From Rhodoferax sp. BLA1 (GTDB lineage: Bacteria; Pseudomonadota; Gammaproteobacteria; Burkholderiales; Burkholderiaceae_C), in contig NZ_SZVI01000013.1 of NCBI RefSeq assembly GCF_013416775.1, forward strand, positions 124,001 through 188,000: a stretch of 64,000 bases of DNA, given 5' to 3'. The notes beneath the pieces are model-generated. The model saw only the letters and a list, made by a program, of their open reading frames with translations, did no database searches and was not told the origin of the DNA. Shown piece by piece: positions 8,614 through 17,594 of this stretch (position 1 is its first letter; every line of letters starts with the position of its first letter). The translations under genes and the position numbers were made by a program.

Positions 8614-9300
8614 ATGTCATTAATACAAGCCATCAACATCACCAAGAGCTACCGCATGGGCGACCAAGACGTGGCAGCCCTGAGGGGCATCAGTTTTGAG
8701 ATTGGCGAGGGTGCCTTTGCCGCATTTGTCGGCCCGTCGGGCAGTGGCAAATCCACTTTGCTGAACCTGCTCGGCTGCCTGGACCATCCCAGCAGCGGCA
8801 CGTTGCGGGTGCATGGCACCGACATCAGCACTTTGTCGCGTAGCGCCGCGGCCACCTTCCGGGGTGAACACCTGGGTTTTGTGTTTCAGGACTTCAACCT
8901 GGTGCCGGTGCTCAGTGCTTATGAAAACATCGAATACCCGTTGCTAATGGTGCGCGGCTGGAGTGAGGCCAAGCGCCGCGAGCGGGTCAACACCATGATC
9001 GCTGCAGTGGGCATGACCGAACAAGCCCACAAGCGGCCTGACCAGCTCTCAGGCGGGCAAAAGCAGCGGGTGGCAGTGGCCCGCGCCCTGGTGGGCGAGC
9101 CCAAACTCGTGTTGGCCGACGAACCCACGGCCAACCTCGACCATGACACCGCCTACAAGGTGCTCAACCTGATGAAGACCATGCGCGACAACTTTGGCAC
9201 CAGTTTCATCTTTTCCACCCACGACCCCAAAATCATGCATGAAGCCGAGCAGACCTTCACGCTGGAAGATGGTCGCCTGACCCAAGGAGCCGCAGCATGA
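8614..9300 (+). CDS. ABC transporter ATP-binding protein, LolD/MacB-like
   Basis: A 228-residue ATPase with Walker A (GPSGSGKST), Q-loop ([20 protein letters not shown]), signature LSGGQKQR, Walker B ([12 protein letters not shown]) and the switch His (STHDPK). The [20 protein letters not shown] pattern is typical of the LolD/MacB/FtsE branch, which drives mechanotransmission or extraction of substrates from the inner membrane rather than classic transport. I use the ATG at 8614; an ATG at 8572 would add 14 unlikely residues. Its stop overlaps the permease start by 4 bp (ATGA), indicating translational coupling in an operon with the next three genes. Confidence 0.9.
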   Translation: MSLIQAINITKSYRMGDQDVAALRGISFEIGEGAFAAFVGPSGSGKSTLLNLLGCLDHPSSGTLRVHGTDISTLSRSAAATFRGEHLGFVFQDFNLVPVLSAYENIEYPLLMVRGWSEAKRRERVNTMIAAVGMTEQAHKRPDQLSGGQKQRVAVARALVGEPKLVLADEPTANLDHDTAYKVLNLMKTMRDNFGTSFIFSTHDPKIMHEAEQTFTLEDGRLTQGAAA

Positions 9301-10541
9301 CCTCAACCCTGAAACTGGCGCTGCGCAACTTGCTGCGCTACCAGCGCCGCACCTTGCTGACCGCCCTGCTGATCATGCTCGGCGTGGTGGCGCTGCTGCT
9401 GTTTGTGGCGGCTGCTGGATCGTTCAAACAGACCATGGTCGGGTCGATCACCGACAGCATGCTGGGCCATCTGCAAGTGCACCGCAAAGGCTACACCGCC
9501 TCCATGGACAACCTGCCGCTGACCATGAGCCTGCAGCCCAAGGCGGTGGGTTCGATAGAAGAGATTCTCAAAGCTGATCCAGCCGTGCTGGCCTACTCCA
9601 AGCGCGTCAAGCTGGGTGCCATGTTCAGCAACTTTGCCGAAAACAGCAATATCCGTCTCAACGGTATTGATGCCGCTGCCGAAGACGCCGCTGTGCCCGC
9701 CTTGCGCCAGCGCATCAGCGATGGCAACAAGACCGGGCTACTGGTGGAACCAGGCAAAGTGCTGGTCCCTGAGTTGCTGGCCCGTGGCATGAAGGTCAAG
9801 GTGGGTGACTCGGTGGTGCTGGTGGCCACCAACGCCTCGGGTTCAGTGAATGGCAAGACCTTTGTCGTGGGCGGCATTCTGGAGGGCATTACCGGCCCGG
9901 GTGGACGCGATGGTTATATCGACATCAAGGATGCCCGTGAACTGCTGCGTATGGACAAAGAAGAAGTGATGGAAGTGGCGGTGCGACTCAAAGACATCAG
10001 CACCCTGTCCGTCGCGCAGAAACGCCTGAATACGGCCCTGGACACCATTCGCAACAAGGAAGACAAACCCGCCACCGAATTACACACCTGGGCGGAGCTG
10101 TCACCGTTTGCCAATATCGTCAAGATGATCGACTTGATGACCTTCTTTATCCGCATCATGCTGGTAGCGATTGTGCTGGTGAGTGTGATGAACGTGATGC
10201 TGATGGCGGTGTATGAGCGCATTCGTGAAATCGGCACACTGGCCGCCATTGGCACCCAGCCGCGCAAACTGATGGCCATCTTTTTGAGCGAAGGTCTGCT
10301 GCTGGGTCTGGCCGGTGCACTGGCGGGTGTGGCCCTGAGTTACGCGGTGGTGGTCGCCCTCAATCTCTGGCCGGTGGTGTTCAGCTTTGGCCGTGAGCAG
10401 ATCACCCTGCATCCCACGCTGGTTGGCGTGGAGGTCTTGAGCGTGCTCGGATTGGCGGTGCTGGTGTCGGGTTTGGCAAGTCTGCAGCCAGCTTGGCGGG
10501 CTGCCCGCATGGACCCGATTCAGGCACTGCGTCATGTCTGA
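9297..10541 (+). CDS. FtsX/MacB-type ABC permease
   Basis: A 414-residue permease with the four-helix FtsX layout: TM1 near residues 20-42 (TLLTALLIMLGVVALLLFVA), a large periplasmic domain (about 45-270), then three C-terminal helices (FFIRIMLVAIVLVSVMNVML; IFLSEGLLLGLAGALAGVAL; VEVLSVLGLAVLVSGLASLQ). The cytoplasmic EIGTLAAIGTQPR coupling motif and the end PAWRAARMDPIQALRHV are family signatures. It forms the membrane part of the transporter with the ATPase at 8614. Only one permease is encoded, so a homodimer is expected, unlike the LolC/LolE pair. Confidence 0.9.
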   Translation: MTSTLKLALRNLLRYQRRTLLTALLIMLGVVALLLFVAAAGSFKQTMVGSITDSMLGHLQVHRKGYTASMDNLPLTMSLQPKAVGSIEEILKADPAVLAYSKRVKLGAMFSNFAENSNIRLNGIDAAAEDAAVPALRQRISDGNKTGLLVEPGKVLVPELLARGMKVKVGDSVVLVATNASGSVNGKTFVVGGILEGITGPGGRDGYIDIKDARELLRMDKEEVMEVAVRLKDISTLSVAQKRLNTALDTIRNKEDKPATELHTWAELSPFANIVKMIDLMTFFIRIMLVAIVLVSVMNVMLMAVYERIREIGTLAAIGTQPRKLMAIFLSEGLLLGLAGALAGVALSYAVVVALNLWPVVFSFGREQITLHPTLVGVEVLSVLGLAVLVSGLASLQPAWRAARMDPIQALRHV

Positions 10542-10581
10542 CACTTTGGATAAATGACACCATTTGCGAAACCCCAACATC

Positions 10582-11316
10582 ATGAAACTGCTCAAAACTT
10601 TTATCCTGACCGCGCTGTGCGCCCCCTTGCTGGCTTTTGCCGTGGACGGCGTAGCCATCCTCAAAAAACTTGACCGCAACCTGGAGCCCGAGTCGTACGA
10701 GAGTTACCGCAAGCTGATCAACATCGAGCCCAACGGCAACAAAAAAGAATTTGTGCTGTATTCAGTCAAAAAAGGCAAAGACCAGACGGCCAGCCTGTTC
10801 CTGCAACCCAGCAGCGACAAGGGGCGCAGCACCTTGCGCCAGGGTGACAACATGTGGATGTACCTGCCCAATGTGGGCAAACCCATGCGCATCACCAGCC
10901 TGCAGTCGGTGACCGGTGGTGTGTTCAACAACGCCGACATCATGCGGCTGGACTATGCGCAGGAGTACGACGTGAGTTCGGTGGATGAAACCGACCAGCT
11001 CTACACTCTGAACCTCAAAGCCAAAACCGGCGAAGTGGCCTATGACAAACTGAAGATGACGGTGGACAAAAAGCTCATCCTGCCCATCGACATTGAAGCC
11101 TATGCCAGCAGTGGCATGCTGCTGAAAACCCTGCATTTCAAAGACATCAAGGACTTTGGCGGCGGCATCAAGCGCCCAGCCACGATCGAGACCGACAGCC
11201 CGCTTTACAAAGACTACAAATCGGTGATGCTGTACTCGGGTTTAAAGAAGCGTGACTTTGCCGACGAGGTATTCACCCAGGGCTTCATGTCCCGGTTAGA
11301 AGAGTTACGCAAGTGA
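10582..11316 (+). CDS. LolA-like outer-membrane lipoprotein-sorting protein
   Basis: A 244-residue exported protein with signal peptide MKLLKTFILTALCAPLLAFA. The mature part carries KDQTASLFLQPSSDKGRS, MWMYLPNVGKPMRI and SVTGGVFNNADIMRLD, features of the LolA/LppX-like half-barrel family that binds lipids or acylated proteins in the periplasm. Its position between an FtsX-type ABC transporter and an outer-membrane barrel suggests it ferries a hydrophobic cargo between membranes; cargo unknown. I use the ATG at 10582 rather than a TTG at 10564. It overlaps the next gene by 4 bp. Confidence 0.82.
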   Translation: MKLLKTFILTALCAPLLAFAVDGVAILKKLDRNLEPESYESYRKLINIEPNGNKKEFVLYSVKKGKDQTASLFLQPSSDKGRSTLRQGDNMWMYLPNVGKPMRITSLQSVTGGVFNNADIMRLDYAQEYDVSSVDETDQLYTLNLKAKTGEVAYDKLKMTVDKKLILPIDIEAYASSGMLLKTLHFKDIKDFGGGIKRPATIETDSPLYKDYKSVMLYSGLKKRDFADEVFTQGFMSRLEELRK

Positions 11317-12638
11317 ATGCGTCGCGTGGCAACCGGTGCAAGCTGGCGGGTGTGTTGCTGGCTTTGACCGGATTGTTGTCCAGCCCGGCCTGGAGCCAGT
11401 CAGCCAGCGCCCAAGAGTTCAGTTTTGACGCCTCAGAGTTTGAGAAAAAAACCTTTGAGTTTTCTGGCTACCTGGAACAAAAGGAGGAACTGCTCCAGCT
11501 GCGCGGTGACAGCGCGGCGTTTAAGCTGGCCTACCCTGGCGAGCCAGCGCGCGCTGAGCTGCTGCGCAGCACCAGCACGTTGGAGCTCAGTGGCAAGCTC
11601 AACCTGGGCGACTTTGTGCTGGATGCACGCACCCAGGGCAGTTGGGCCAACGATGCCCTGGTCAGCACCCCCAAAGACCTGGCTGTGATGGAAGGGGGCC
11701 TGCGCTGGAGCGCCAGCCCCGGTTTGACGTTCGATATCGGCAAACGCGTGCAGCGCTGGGGCAAAGGTTATGCCTGGAGCCCGGTTGCGATGGTCGAACG
11801 GCCCAAGGACGCCAATGACCCGGCCACCTCGCGCGAGGGTTTTGTCATGGCCAGCGGCGAATGGACCAAAACCCTGAGCGGCCCCATCTCGACCATCAGC
11901 TTCACCGGCCTGCTGTTGCCCACCGACGGCAACTTAAACAGCGACTTTGGCAAGTCCAATGACCTGAACCCTGCGGCCAAGCTCTACCTGCTGGCCTGGG
12001 ACACGGATGTGGACCTGATGTGGCGTGCCAAGGGTGCCCGCCCCGAGAGCTTTGGCGTAGATTTTTCGCGCAACCTCAGCCCAGCGCTGGAAATCCATGG
12101 CGAATGGGCGCGCACGCTGGGAGCCACACGCACCACGGTGAGTGCCAGGGGTGCAACCAGCAGCCAGCAGGTCGATGTGGACTCTTTTTTGGTGGGGCTG
12201 CGCTACCTGACAGCCGGTGAGGTGACCTGGATTGCCGAGTACTACCGAAACGGTGCCGGTTACGAGCACCCAGAGATGCAAACGTATTTCCAGTTTCTGG
12301 ATGCCGCTCTGGCTGCCAATGCACCCGCAGCGATGCTCAGCAAGGCGCGCAGCGTGGCCCAATCCGGTTATGGCCGCCCCAACCCGGCGCGCGACTATCT
12401 GTATGTGAAAGCCAGTGTCAGCGAGCCTTTTGGTTGGGTCTATGGTGCCGCGTCCATCACCACCATGATCAATTTGAATGACCACAGCTACCAAATCACG
12501 CCAGAACTCAGCTACACCGGCTTTGCCAACTGGGAACTCCGCGCACGGCTGATGCAGCTGAGTGGCCAGGCACAGACAGAGTTCAAAGAAAAAACCTCTA
12601 GCGCACGTCTGGAGGTCTATGCACGCTATTATTTTTGA
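11313..12638 (+). CDS. Predicted outer-membrane beta-barrel protein
   Basis: A 441-residue protein with a signal peptide (hydrophobic core LAGVLLALTGLLSSPAWSQS) and alternating polar/hydrophobic strands, ending with the aromatic C-terminal signature ARYYF recognised by the BAM machinery. Internal segments such as GLTFDIGKRVQRWGKGYAWS and VTWIAEYYRNGAGYEH resemble porin-like or DUF1302-type barrels, but I cannot name a family with certainty. It starts with GTG at 11313 inside the stop codon of the LolA-like gene, so it is translationally coupled and the last gene of the operon. It probably provides the outer-membrane end of the four-component system. Confidence 0.8.
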   Translation: MNASRGNRCKLAGVLLALTGLLSSPAWSQSASAQEFSFDASEFEKKTFEFSGYLEQKEELLQLRGDSAAFKLAYPGEPARAELLRSTSTLELSGKLNLGDFVLDARTQGSWANDALVSTPKDLAVMEGGLRWSASPGLTFDIGKRVQRWGKGYAWSPVAMVERPKDANDPATSREGFVMASGEWTKTLSGPISTISFTGLLLPTDGNLNSDFGKSNDLNPAAKLYLLAWDTDVDLMWRAKGARPESFGVDFSRNLSPALEIHGEWARTLGATRTTVSARGATSSQQVDVDSFLVGLRYLTAGEVTWIAEYYRNGAGYEHPEMQTYFQFLDAALAANAPAAMLSKARSVAQSGYGRPNPARDYLYVKASVSEPFGWVYGAASITTMINLNDHSYQITPELSYTGFANWELRARLMQLSGQAQTEFKEKTSSARLEVYARYYF

Positions 12639-12810
12639 TAGATTTGGGTGAGCGGATAAAAAAACACAACGAACCCTACGCCGCTTTTAAGTGCTCTACT
12701 TTCTGACGTTGTCATGAAGCAAGGTCAGGTCAGAGTATTGGGTGTCCACAATGATGTCGTAGCGAATGGATAGCCTTGTGGGAGGGCCGGTCAGCTTGAG
12801 CCACCCGTGT

Positions 12811-13391
12811 CTACATGACCCTCTGAGTGACCCGCTTGGACAATTCCTCTGCCATTTCCTTGCGCTCGCTGTAGCGATCCACCAGGTACGGCGACACATC
12901 GTGTGTCAGCAGTGTGAACTTGACCAGCTCTTCTATCACGTCCACCACGCGATCAAAGAAGGCGGACGGCTTCATGCGGCCCGCTTCGTCAAATTCAGCA
13001 CAGGCTTTGGCCACAGAGCTTTGGTTGAGGATGGTGACCATGCGCATCTGGTTGACCGCATTAAATGACTGCGAACCGCCGCTCACTTCCATCACTGCTA
13101 GCGTCTTGCCTTGGGTTGGCCGCACGGCACCTTGGGGTGGCTTTCAGGGGCACCATCAGGTTGTGGAAGGCCTGCGGGTTCAAAGACCCTGACCTCGGCG
13201 CCCATGGTCTGCAGCAACCGGGCTGCTTCCAAGGTCAGGAGCTTGCTGTAGGAACGCTCCCGCAACGACCCATAGAGCATCAAAATCCGTGGCGGATGCG
13301 TGGATACCTTGGCTGGCTGCAATGACGCTTGACCTGGAATCTGGAAAGACGATGCTTCCAGGTTGTTGGAGGGCCAAAGGATGTCAGACAC
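12811..13391 (-). pseudogene. arsH: arsH, broken by internal deletion and frameshift
   Basis: The N-terminal piece reads [20 protein letters not shown] up to ESHPKVP, and the C-terminal piece resumes in a different frame as [20 protein letters not shown] through [18 protein letters not shown]. Between them the middle of ArsH (roughly 45 residues, including the part that normally precedes the second flavin-binding loop) is missing; the junction is near 13125-13135. A second small loss is visible where family members read FNAVNQLRVLGRWMRM and this copy reads FNAVNQMRM. ArsH is an NADPH-dependent flavoprotein that oxidises trivalent organoarsenicals. The likely original start is a GTG at 13391 overlapping the arsC stop. 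Confidence 0.88.
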
Positions 13392-13803
13392 GGTTGCCCT
13401 TGTCATCAATCACTTTCTCACCGTCTTCCTTGGTAAACGCGCCTTGCTGCGGGTTGGGCAGGATGTCCAGCACCACTTCGCTGGGGCGGCACAGCCGGAT
13501 TCCCAAAGGTGTCACAACCACCGGGCGATTGATCAAGATTGGATGCGCCACCATGAAGTCCACCAGTTGCGCATCGGTCCACTGGGGGTCGGCCAGGCCT
13601 AACTCGTCGTAGGGCGTGCCTTTTTCTCGCAGCAGTGCACGGGTGGTGATCCCCATGGCAAAAATCAAGGCCTGCAGCGTGGCCTTGTCAGGCGGGGTTT
13701 TCAGGTACTCGATAACTTCGGGCTCCACGCCAGAATTGCGGATCAAGGACAGGGTGTTGCGGGAGGTACCGCAGGCAGGATTGTGGTAGATGGTGATAGT
13801 CAT
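13384..13803 (-). CDS. arsC: Arsenate reductase, glutaredoxin-dependent type
   Basis: A 139-residue ArsC of the R773/ArsC-SPX family. The catalytic Cys11 lies in [13 protein letters not shown]. The substrate-binding arginines are in [21 protein letters not shown] and [15 protein letters not shown]. It reduces arsenate to arsenite using glutathione and glutaredoxin. The start at 13803 has AAGGA upstream; the end overlaps the arsH start. It is the second arsenate reductase of the operon, 2 bp after acr3. Its last two thirds are duplicated at 7335-7633. Confidence 0.95.
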   Translation of the reverse strand: MTITIYHNPACGTSRNTLSLIRNSGVEPEVIEYLKTPPDKATLQALIFAMGITTRALLREKGTPYDELGLADPQWTDAQLVDFMVAHPILINRPVVVTPLGIRLCRPSEVVLDILPNPQQGAFTKEDGEKVIDDKGNRV

Positions 13804-13805
13804 CG

Positions 13806-14891
13806 TCAATTCCTTTGCAAGGCGGAGCCACGTTCGTACCACCCCTTAGAGCGGTTCACAATATTCACCACCAGCAGCATCACCGGCACCTCAATCAACA
13901 CGCCCACCACGGTGGCCAGCGCGGCGCCGGAGTTGAAGCCAAACAGGCTGATGGCTGCGGCCACGGCCAGCTCGAAGAAGTTGCTGGCGCCAATCAAGGC
14001 TGACGGGCAAGCAATGGCGTGTTTTTCACCCACCGCACGGTTCAACCAATAGGCCAGGCCGGAGTTGAACACCACCTGGATCAGGATCGGCACGGCCAGC
14101 AGGGCAATGATGAGTGGCTGCTTCAGAATCGCCTCGCCCTGGAACGCAAACAGCAGCACCAATGTGGCCAGCAGTGCGGCAATAGACCACGGGCCTATCT
14201 TTTCCATGGTGGCGTCAAAAGCGGCCTGGCCTTTTTTGAGCAAAACCTTGCGCAGCCCCTGCGCCAGCAGCACCGGGATCACGATGTACAGCGCCACCGA
14301 GATCAGCAGCGTGTCCCAGGGCACGGTAATGCTGGACAGGCCCAGCAAAAAAGCCACCAACGGGGCAAAAGCCACCACCATGATGCTGTCGTTAAGCGCC
14401 ACCTGGCTCAGGGTAAACAACGGGTCACCCCCGGTGAGGCGGCTCCAGACAAACACCATGGCAGTACAGGGCGCAGCGGCCAGCAGAATCAGCCCGGCCA
14501 CATAACTGTCGATCTGGTCGGGCGGCAGCCACGGCGCAAACAGCGTGCGGATGAACAACCAGGCCAGAAACGCCATGCTGAACGGTTTGACCAGCCAGTT
14601 GACAAAGAGCGTGACACCAATGCCTTTGAGGTGCTGGCGCACCTCGTGCAGGGCTGAGAAGTCCACCTTGAGCAGCATCGGGATGATCATCACCCAGATC
14701 AGAGCGCCCACCGGCAGGTTGACCTGCGCCACTTCCATTCGGCCAATGGCCTGGAACAGCCCCGGAAAGAGCTGGCCCAGTCCAATGCCGACCACGATAC
14801 ACAAGGCCACCCAGACCGAGAGAAAACGCTCGAACACACTCATGGACGCACCGGCGGCGCGTTTGCCAGTCACTTCACATTGCGCACTCAC
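13806..14891 (-). CDS. acr3: ACR3-family arsenite efflux permease
   Basis: A 361-residue, roughly ten-helix inner-membrane protein. It contains the ACR3 signature LLAAAPCTAMVFVWSRLTGG, in which the Cys is essential in characterised members, plus LPVGALIWVMIIPMLLKVDF and ALIGASNFFELAVAAAISLF. ACR3 pumps arsenite out of the cell and is unrelated in sequence to E. coli ArsB. Here it sits with arsA, so an ATP-energised ArsA-ACR3 pump is plausible. It follows the LMW-type arsC by 4 bp in the minus-strand operon. Confidence 0.95.
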   Translation of the reverse strand: MSAQCEVTGKRAAGASMSVFERFLSVWVALCIVVGIGLGQLFPGLFQAIGRMEVAQVNLPVGALIWVMIIPMLLKVDFSALHEVRQHLKGIGVTLFVNWLVKPFSMAFLAWLFIRTLFAPWLPPDQIDSYVAGLILLAAAPCTAMVFVWSRLTGGDPLFTLSQVALNDSIMVVAFAPLVAFLLGLSSITVPWDTLLISVALYIVIPVLLAQGLRKVLLKKGQAAFDATMEKIGPWSIAALLATLVLLFAFQGEAILKQPLIIALLAVPILIQVVFNSGLAYWLNRAVGEKHAIACPSALIGASNFFELAVAAAISLFGFNSGAALATVVGVLIEVPVMLLVVNIVNRSKGWYERGSALQRN

Positions 14892-14895
14892 GAGC

Positions 14896-15396
14896 TTATT
14901 CCTTGCTCAGCTCACGCGCGGAGCTTTGCAGCATGGTTTTCTCCAGCTTGGCGATCGGCAGGCTGATGAGCAACTCCAGCCGACGCTTGAGCAGGTGCAG
15001 GGTCTGGCGGAAGGCTTCGAGCTTTTGCGCGTCGCTGCCGTCACCGGCGGACGGGTCGGGGTAACCCCAGTGAGCAGTGGCAGGCTGGCCGGGCCAGTAG
15101 GGGCAGACCTCGCCAGCGGCGTTGTCACAGACGGTGATCACCAAATCCATGTGCGGCGCATCGGGCTTACCAAATTCGTCCCAGCTTTTGCTGGACAGGC
15201 CGTCGGTGTTGATACCTGCCTGGCGCAACACCTGCAGGCCCAAGGGGTTGGGCTGCTGGTTCTCACGCGGGCTGCTGCCAGCTGAGAAACCCTTGAAACG
15301 GCCGCGGCCAATGTGGTTCAGGATGGCTTCGGCCAGGATGCTGCGGGCAGAGTTGTGGGTGCACAAAAACAGGACGTTCAGGGCTTTGTCGGACAT
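14896..15396 (-). CDS. arsC: Arsenate reductase, low-molecular-weight phosphatase type
   Basis: A 166-residue protein with the P-loop CX5R signature LFLCTHNSARS (Cys12, Arg18) and the DEFGKPDAPHMDLVITVCDN region with the aspartate and second Cys of the LMW-PTP/thioredoxin-linked arsenate reductases. It reduces arsenate to arsenite by a Cys relay. It is mechanistically distinct from the glutaredoxin type encoded two genes downstream. I chose the ATG at 15396 (MSDKALNVLF) over an upstream one at 15423. It is separated from arsA by about 20 bp. Confidence 0.93.
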   Translation of the reverse strand: MSDKALNVLFLCTHNSARSILAEAILNHIGRGRFKGFSAGSSPRENQQPNPLGLQVLRQAGINTDGLSSKSWDEFGKPDAPHMDLVITVCDNAAGEVCPYWPGQPATAHWGYPDPSAGDGSDAQKLEAFRQTLHLLKRRLELLISLPIAKLEKTMLQSSARELSKE

Positions 15397-15415
15397 ATCA
15401 AATTCCAGAGGTGGG

Positions 15416-17191
15416 TTAAACAAATTCGGTGAAGTTAGCAGCCATGTGTGACAGTCGTTCTACACCCACCGGCTCTTCTGTGAGGAGCGGCACCAGCGCA
15501 TAGCGGCTGGCATGGTGCATGGCCACGGCTTCAATCTCACGCAGTTCGTTGTGGGCCCGCTGGCGCAACAAGGGTGAGCTGACCTGGGCTGCGGCCACGC
15601 TGTTGTTGATGACCCAGGCCCAGGGCTCAATCCCGGCTCGGCGCAGGTCGGCCTGCAAGTTGGCGGCTTCCAGCACCGGTGTGGTCTCGGCCAGGGTCAC
15701 GATCAGCACCTTGGTTTGTGTTGGGTCTTGCAGCTGCATCATCGGGGTGGTGAAGTGGCCTTGGCTGCCCATTTGGCGCACCACATCGCGGTGGTAGGCG
15801 CCAGTGGCGTCCAGCAGCAGCAGAGTGTGGCCGGTGGGCGCGGTATCCATCACCACAAACTTTTTGCCCGCCTCACGGATCACGCGCGAGAAGGCCTGGA
15901 ACACCGCAATTTCTTCGGTGCACGGAGAGCGCAGGTCTTCTTCGAGCACCGCGCGGCCAGCGGCATCAAGCTTGGCGCCTTTGCTGGCGAGCACCTGGAC
16001 GCGGTAGGCCTCGGTGACCTCATGTGGGTCGATGCGACTCACGGTCAGATGTTCCAGCGTGCCGTGCAAGGTGTCCATCAGGTGGGCAGCGGGGTCCGAG
16101 GTGGTCAGGTGCACTGGGTAACCGCGTTGGGCCAGCGCCACCGCCACCGCAGCGGCGAGCGTGGTTTTGCCAACACCGCCCTTGCCCATCAGCATCACCA
16201 GGCCATGGCCTTCAACCGCGATGTCATCCACCAAAGACGACAGATTGGGCGCGTTGAAAGCGGGCGCCTGGGGTAACACAGCCTGTGGAACGGGCCCTGC
16301 GGCGTCGGGAGTTCCCAGCAGTTGGCGCAAGGCAGGCAGGCCAACCAGGTTGAAGGCTTTGAGGCCAATCTGGTCGACTGGCAAGTGGCGCAAGGCCTCA
16401 GGCAGCTTGGCCAGCGCCGCCTGCTCGCGGTTCACAATGGCTTGGGCCAGCGGGTCGTGGCTGGCTTGTGCTGCCGGAAACACACCGTTGATCACCAGGT
16501 ACTGTTTGGTGAGGCCAATACCCGCCAGCTCGTCGTGGGTGCGCGCCGCTTCTTTTAATGTAGCTAACTGCGCCCGTGCCACAAGGACAAAACGGGTTTT
16601 TGATGCATCAGCCAGGGCATCGACAGCGGCCTTGTACTGGGTGCGCTGTTTTTCCAGCCCGGCCAAGGGTCCCAGGCATGAGGCGTCACCTTTGCCCGCT
16701 TCCAGAAAACCGCTCCAGGCGCCGGGCAGCTGCAACATCCGGATGGTGTGACCGGTGGGCGCGGTGTCAAACACGATGTGGTCAAAAACCTGGGTGAGCA
16801 CGCTGCTGACCAGCAAGCCGGTGAACTCGTCAAACGCGGCAATCTCGGTGGTGCAGGCGCCTGAGAGCTGTTCTTCAATACCTTTGACGATAGCCTCAGG
16901 CAACACACCACGCACCGGTCCCACAATGCGGTCGCGGTAAGCTTGGGCAGCAGCTTGCGGGTCGATTTCCAGGGCGCTCAAGTTGGGCACCTCAGCCACG
17001 GTCGTGATCTGGTTGCCGATGGTGATGCCAAACACCTGGCCCACGTTGGACGCCGGGTCGGTGCTGACCAGCAGCACCCGCTGGCCTGCTGCGGCCAGTT
17101 CAATGGCGGTGGCGCAGGCGATAGAGGTTTTGCCCACACCGCCCTTGCCGGTGAAGAACAAGAAGCGCGGGGGGTGGTCGAGGAATTGCAT
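15416..17191 (-). CDS. arsA: ArsA arsenite-activated ATPase, double-domain
   Basis: A 591-residue protein with two homologous ATPase halves. Deviant Walker A motifs are GKGGVGKTS (residues about 15-23) and GKGGVGKTT (about 336-344); each half has the DTAPTGHT signature. The three metalloid-binding cysteines of ArsA are present: Cys113 (LSGACTTEI), Cys172 (DASCLGP) and Cys424 (RSPCTEEI), the first two at exactly the E. coli plasmid R773 numbers. ArsA couples ATP hydrolysis to arsenite efflux through the membrane pump. It lies 6 bp after arsD, the metallochaperone that feeds it. Confidence 0.97.
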   Translation of the reverse strand: MQFLDHPPRFLFFTGKGGVGKTSIACATAIELAAAGQRVLLVSTDPASNVGQVFGITIGNQITTVAEVPNLSALEIDPQAAAQAYRDRIVGPVRGVLPEAIVKGIEEQLSGACTTEIAAFDEFTGLLVSSVLTQVFDHIVFDTAPTGHTIRMLQLPGAWSGFLEAGKGDASCLGPLAGLEKQRTQYKAAVDALADASKTRFVLVARAQLATLKEAARTHDELAGIGLTKQYLVINGVFPAAQASHDPLAQAIVNREQAALAKLPEALRHLPVDQIGLKAFNLVGLPALRQLLGTPDAAGPVPQAVLPQAPAFNAPNLSSLVDDIAVEGHGLVMLMGKGGVGKTTLAAAVAVALAQRGYPVHLTTSDPAAHLMDTLHGTLEHLTVSRIDPHEVTEAYRVQVLASKGAKLDAAGRAVLEEDLRSPCTEEIAVFQAFSRVIREAGKKFVVMDTAPTGHTLLLLDATGAYHRDVVRQMGSQGHFTTPMMQLQDPTQTKVLIVTLAETTPVLEAANLQADLRRAGIEPWAWVINNSVAAAQVSSPLLRQRAHNELREIEAVAMHHASRYALVPLLTEEPVGVERLSHMAANFTEFV

Positions 17192-17197
17192 AACTGT

Positions 17198-17581
17198 TCA
17201 GCAGCAGGCGCCGCCCGAGCAACAGCCACCCGTCTTGACCGCAGCTGGCTCAGCAACGGCAGCCACCGCAGTCGGGGCCGGGTTGCCGAGCCAACGGACC
17301 AAATCAGCACGATCGGGGTAACGCCCAGCAAACGCCACCTCACCGTCGACCAGGGTGATGGGCAAAGCAGCCTCACCCGAGCGCTCCAGCAAACCCTTGA
17401 CTGCGGCGTTGTCGGCAAACGCCATGGGCTGCTGGGCCAGGTTAAAGCGCTCGATGAACAAGCCTTGTTGTTTGGCCCAGTCCACATCGGCAGAAAAGTT
17501 GACCAGAGCCTGGTCCACATCGGTGCCACATACGCCGCTGCTGCAACACAGGGCGGGGTCAAAAACTTGTACTTGGGTCAT
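17198..17581 (-). CDS. arsD: ArsD arsenic metallochaperone
   Basis: A 127-residue protein. The N-terminal DPALCCSSGVCGTDVD carries the vicinal Cys pair and third Cys that bind As(III), and the C-terminus ends GGCCSGGACC with two further vicinal pairs, as in the longer ArsD proteins. ArsD hands arsenite to ArsA and has weak repressor activity in some species. The ATG at 17581 is chosen because the family starts there (MTQVQVFDPA). It sits between arsR and arsA in the expected arsRDA order. Confidence 0.95.
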   Translation of the reverse strand: MTQVQVFDPALCCSSGVCGTDVDQALVNFSADVDWAKQQGLFIERFNLAQQPMAFADNAAVKGLLERSGEAALPITLVDGEVAFAGRYPDRADLVRWLGNPAPTAVAAVAEPAAVKTGGCCSGGACC

Positions 17582-17594
17582 GTTGGTGTGTCCT

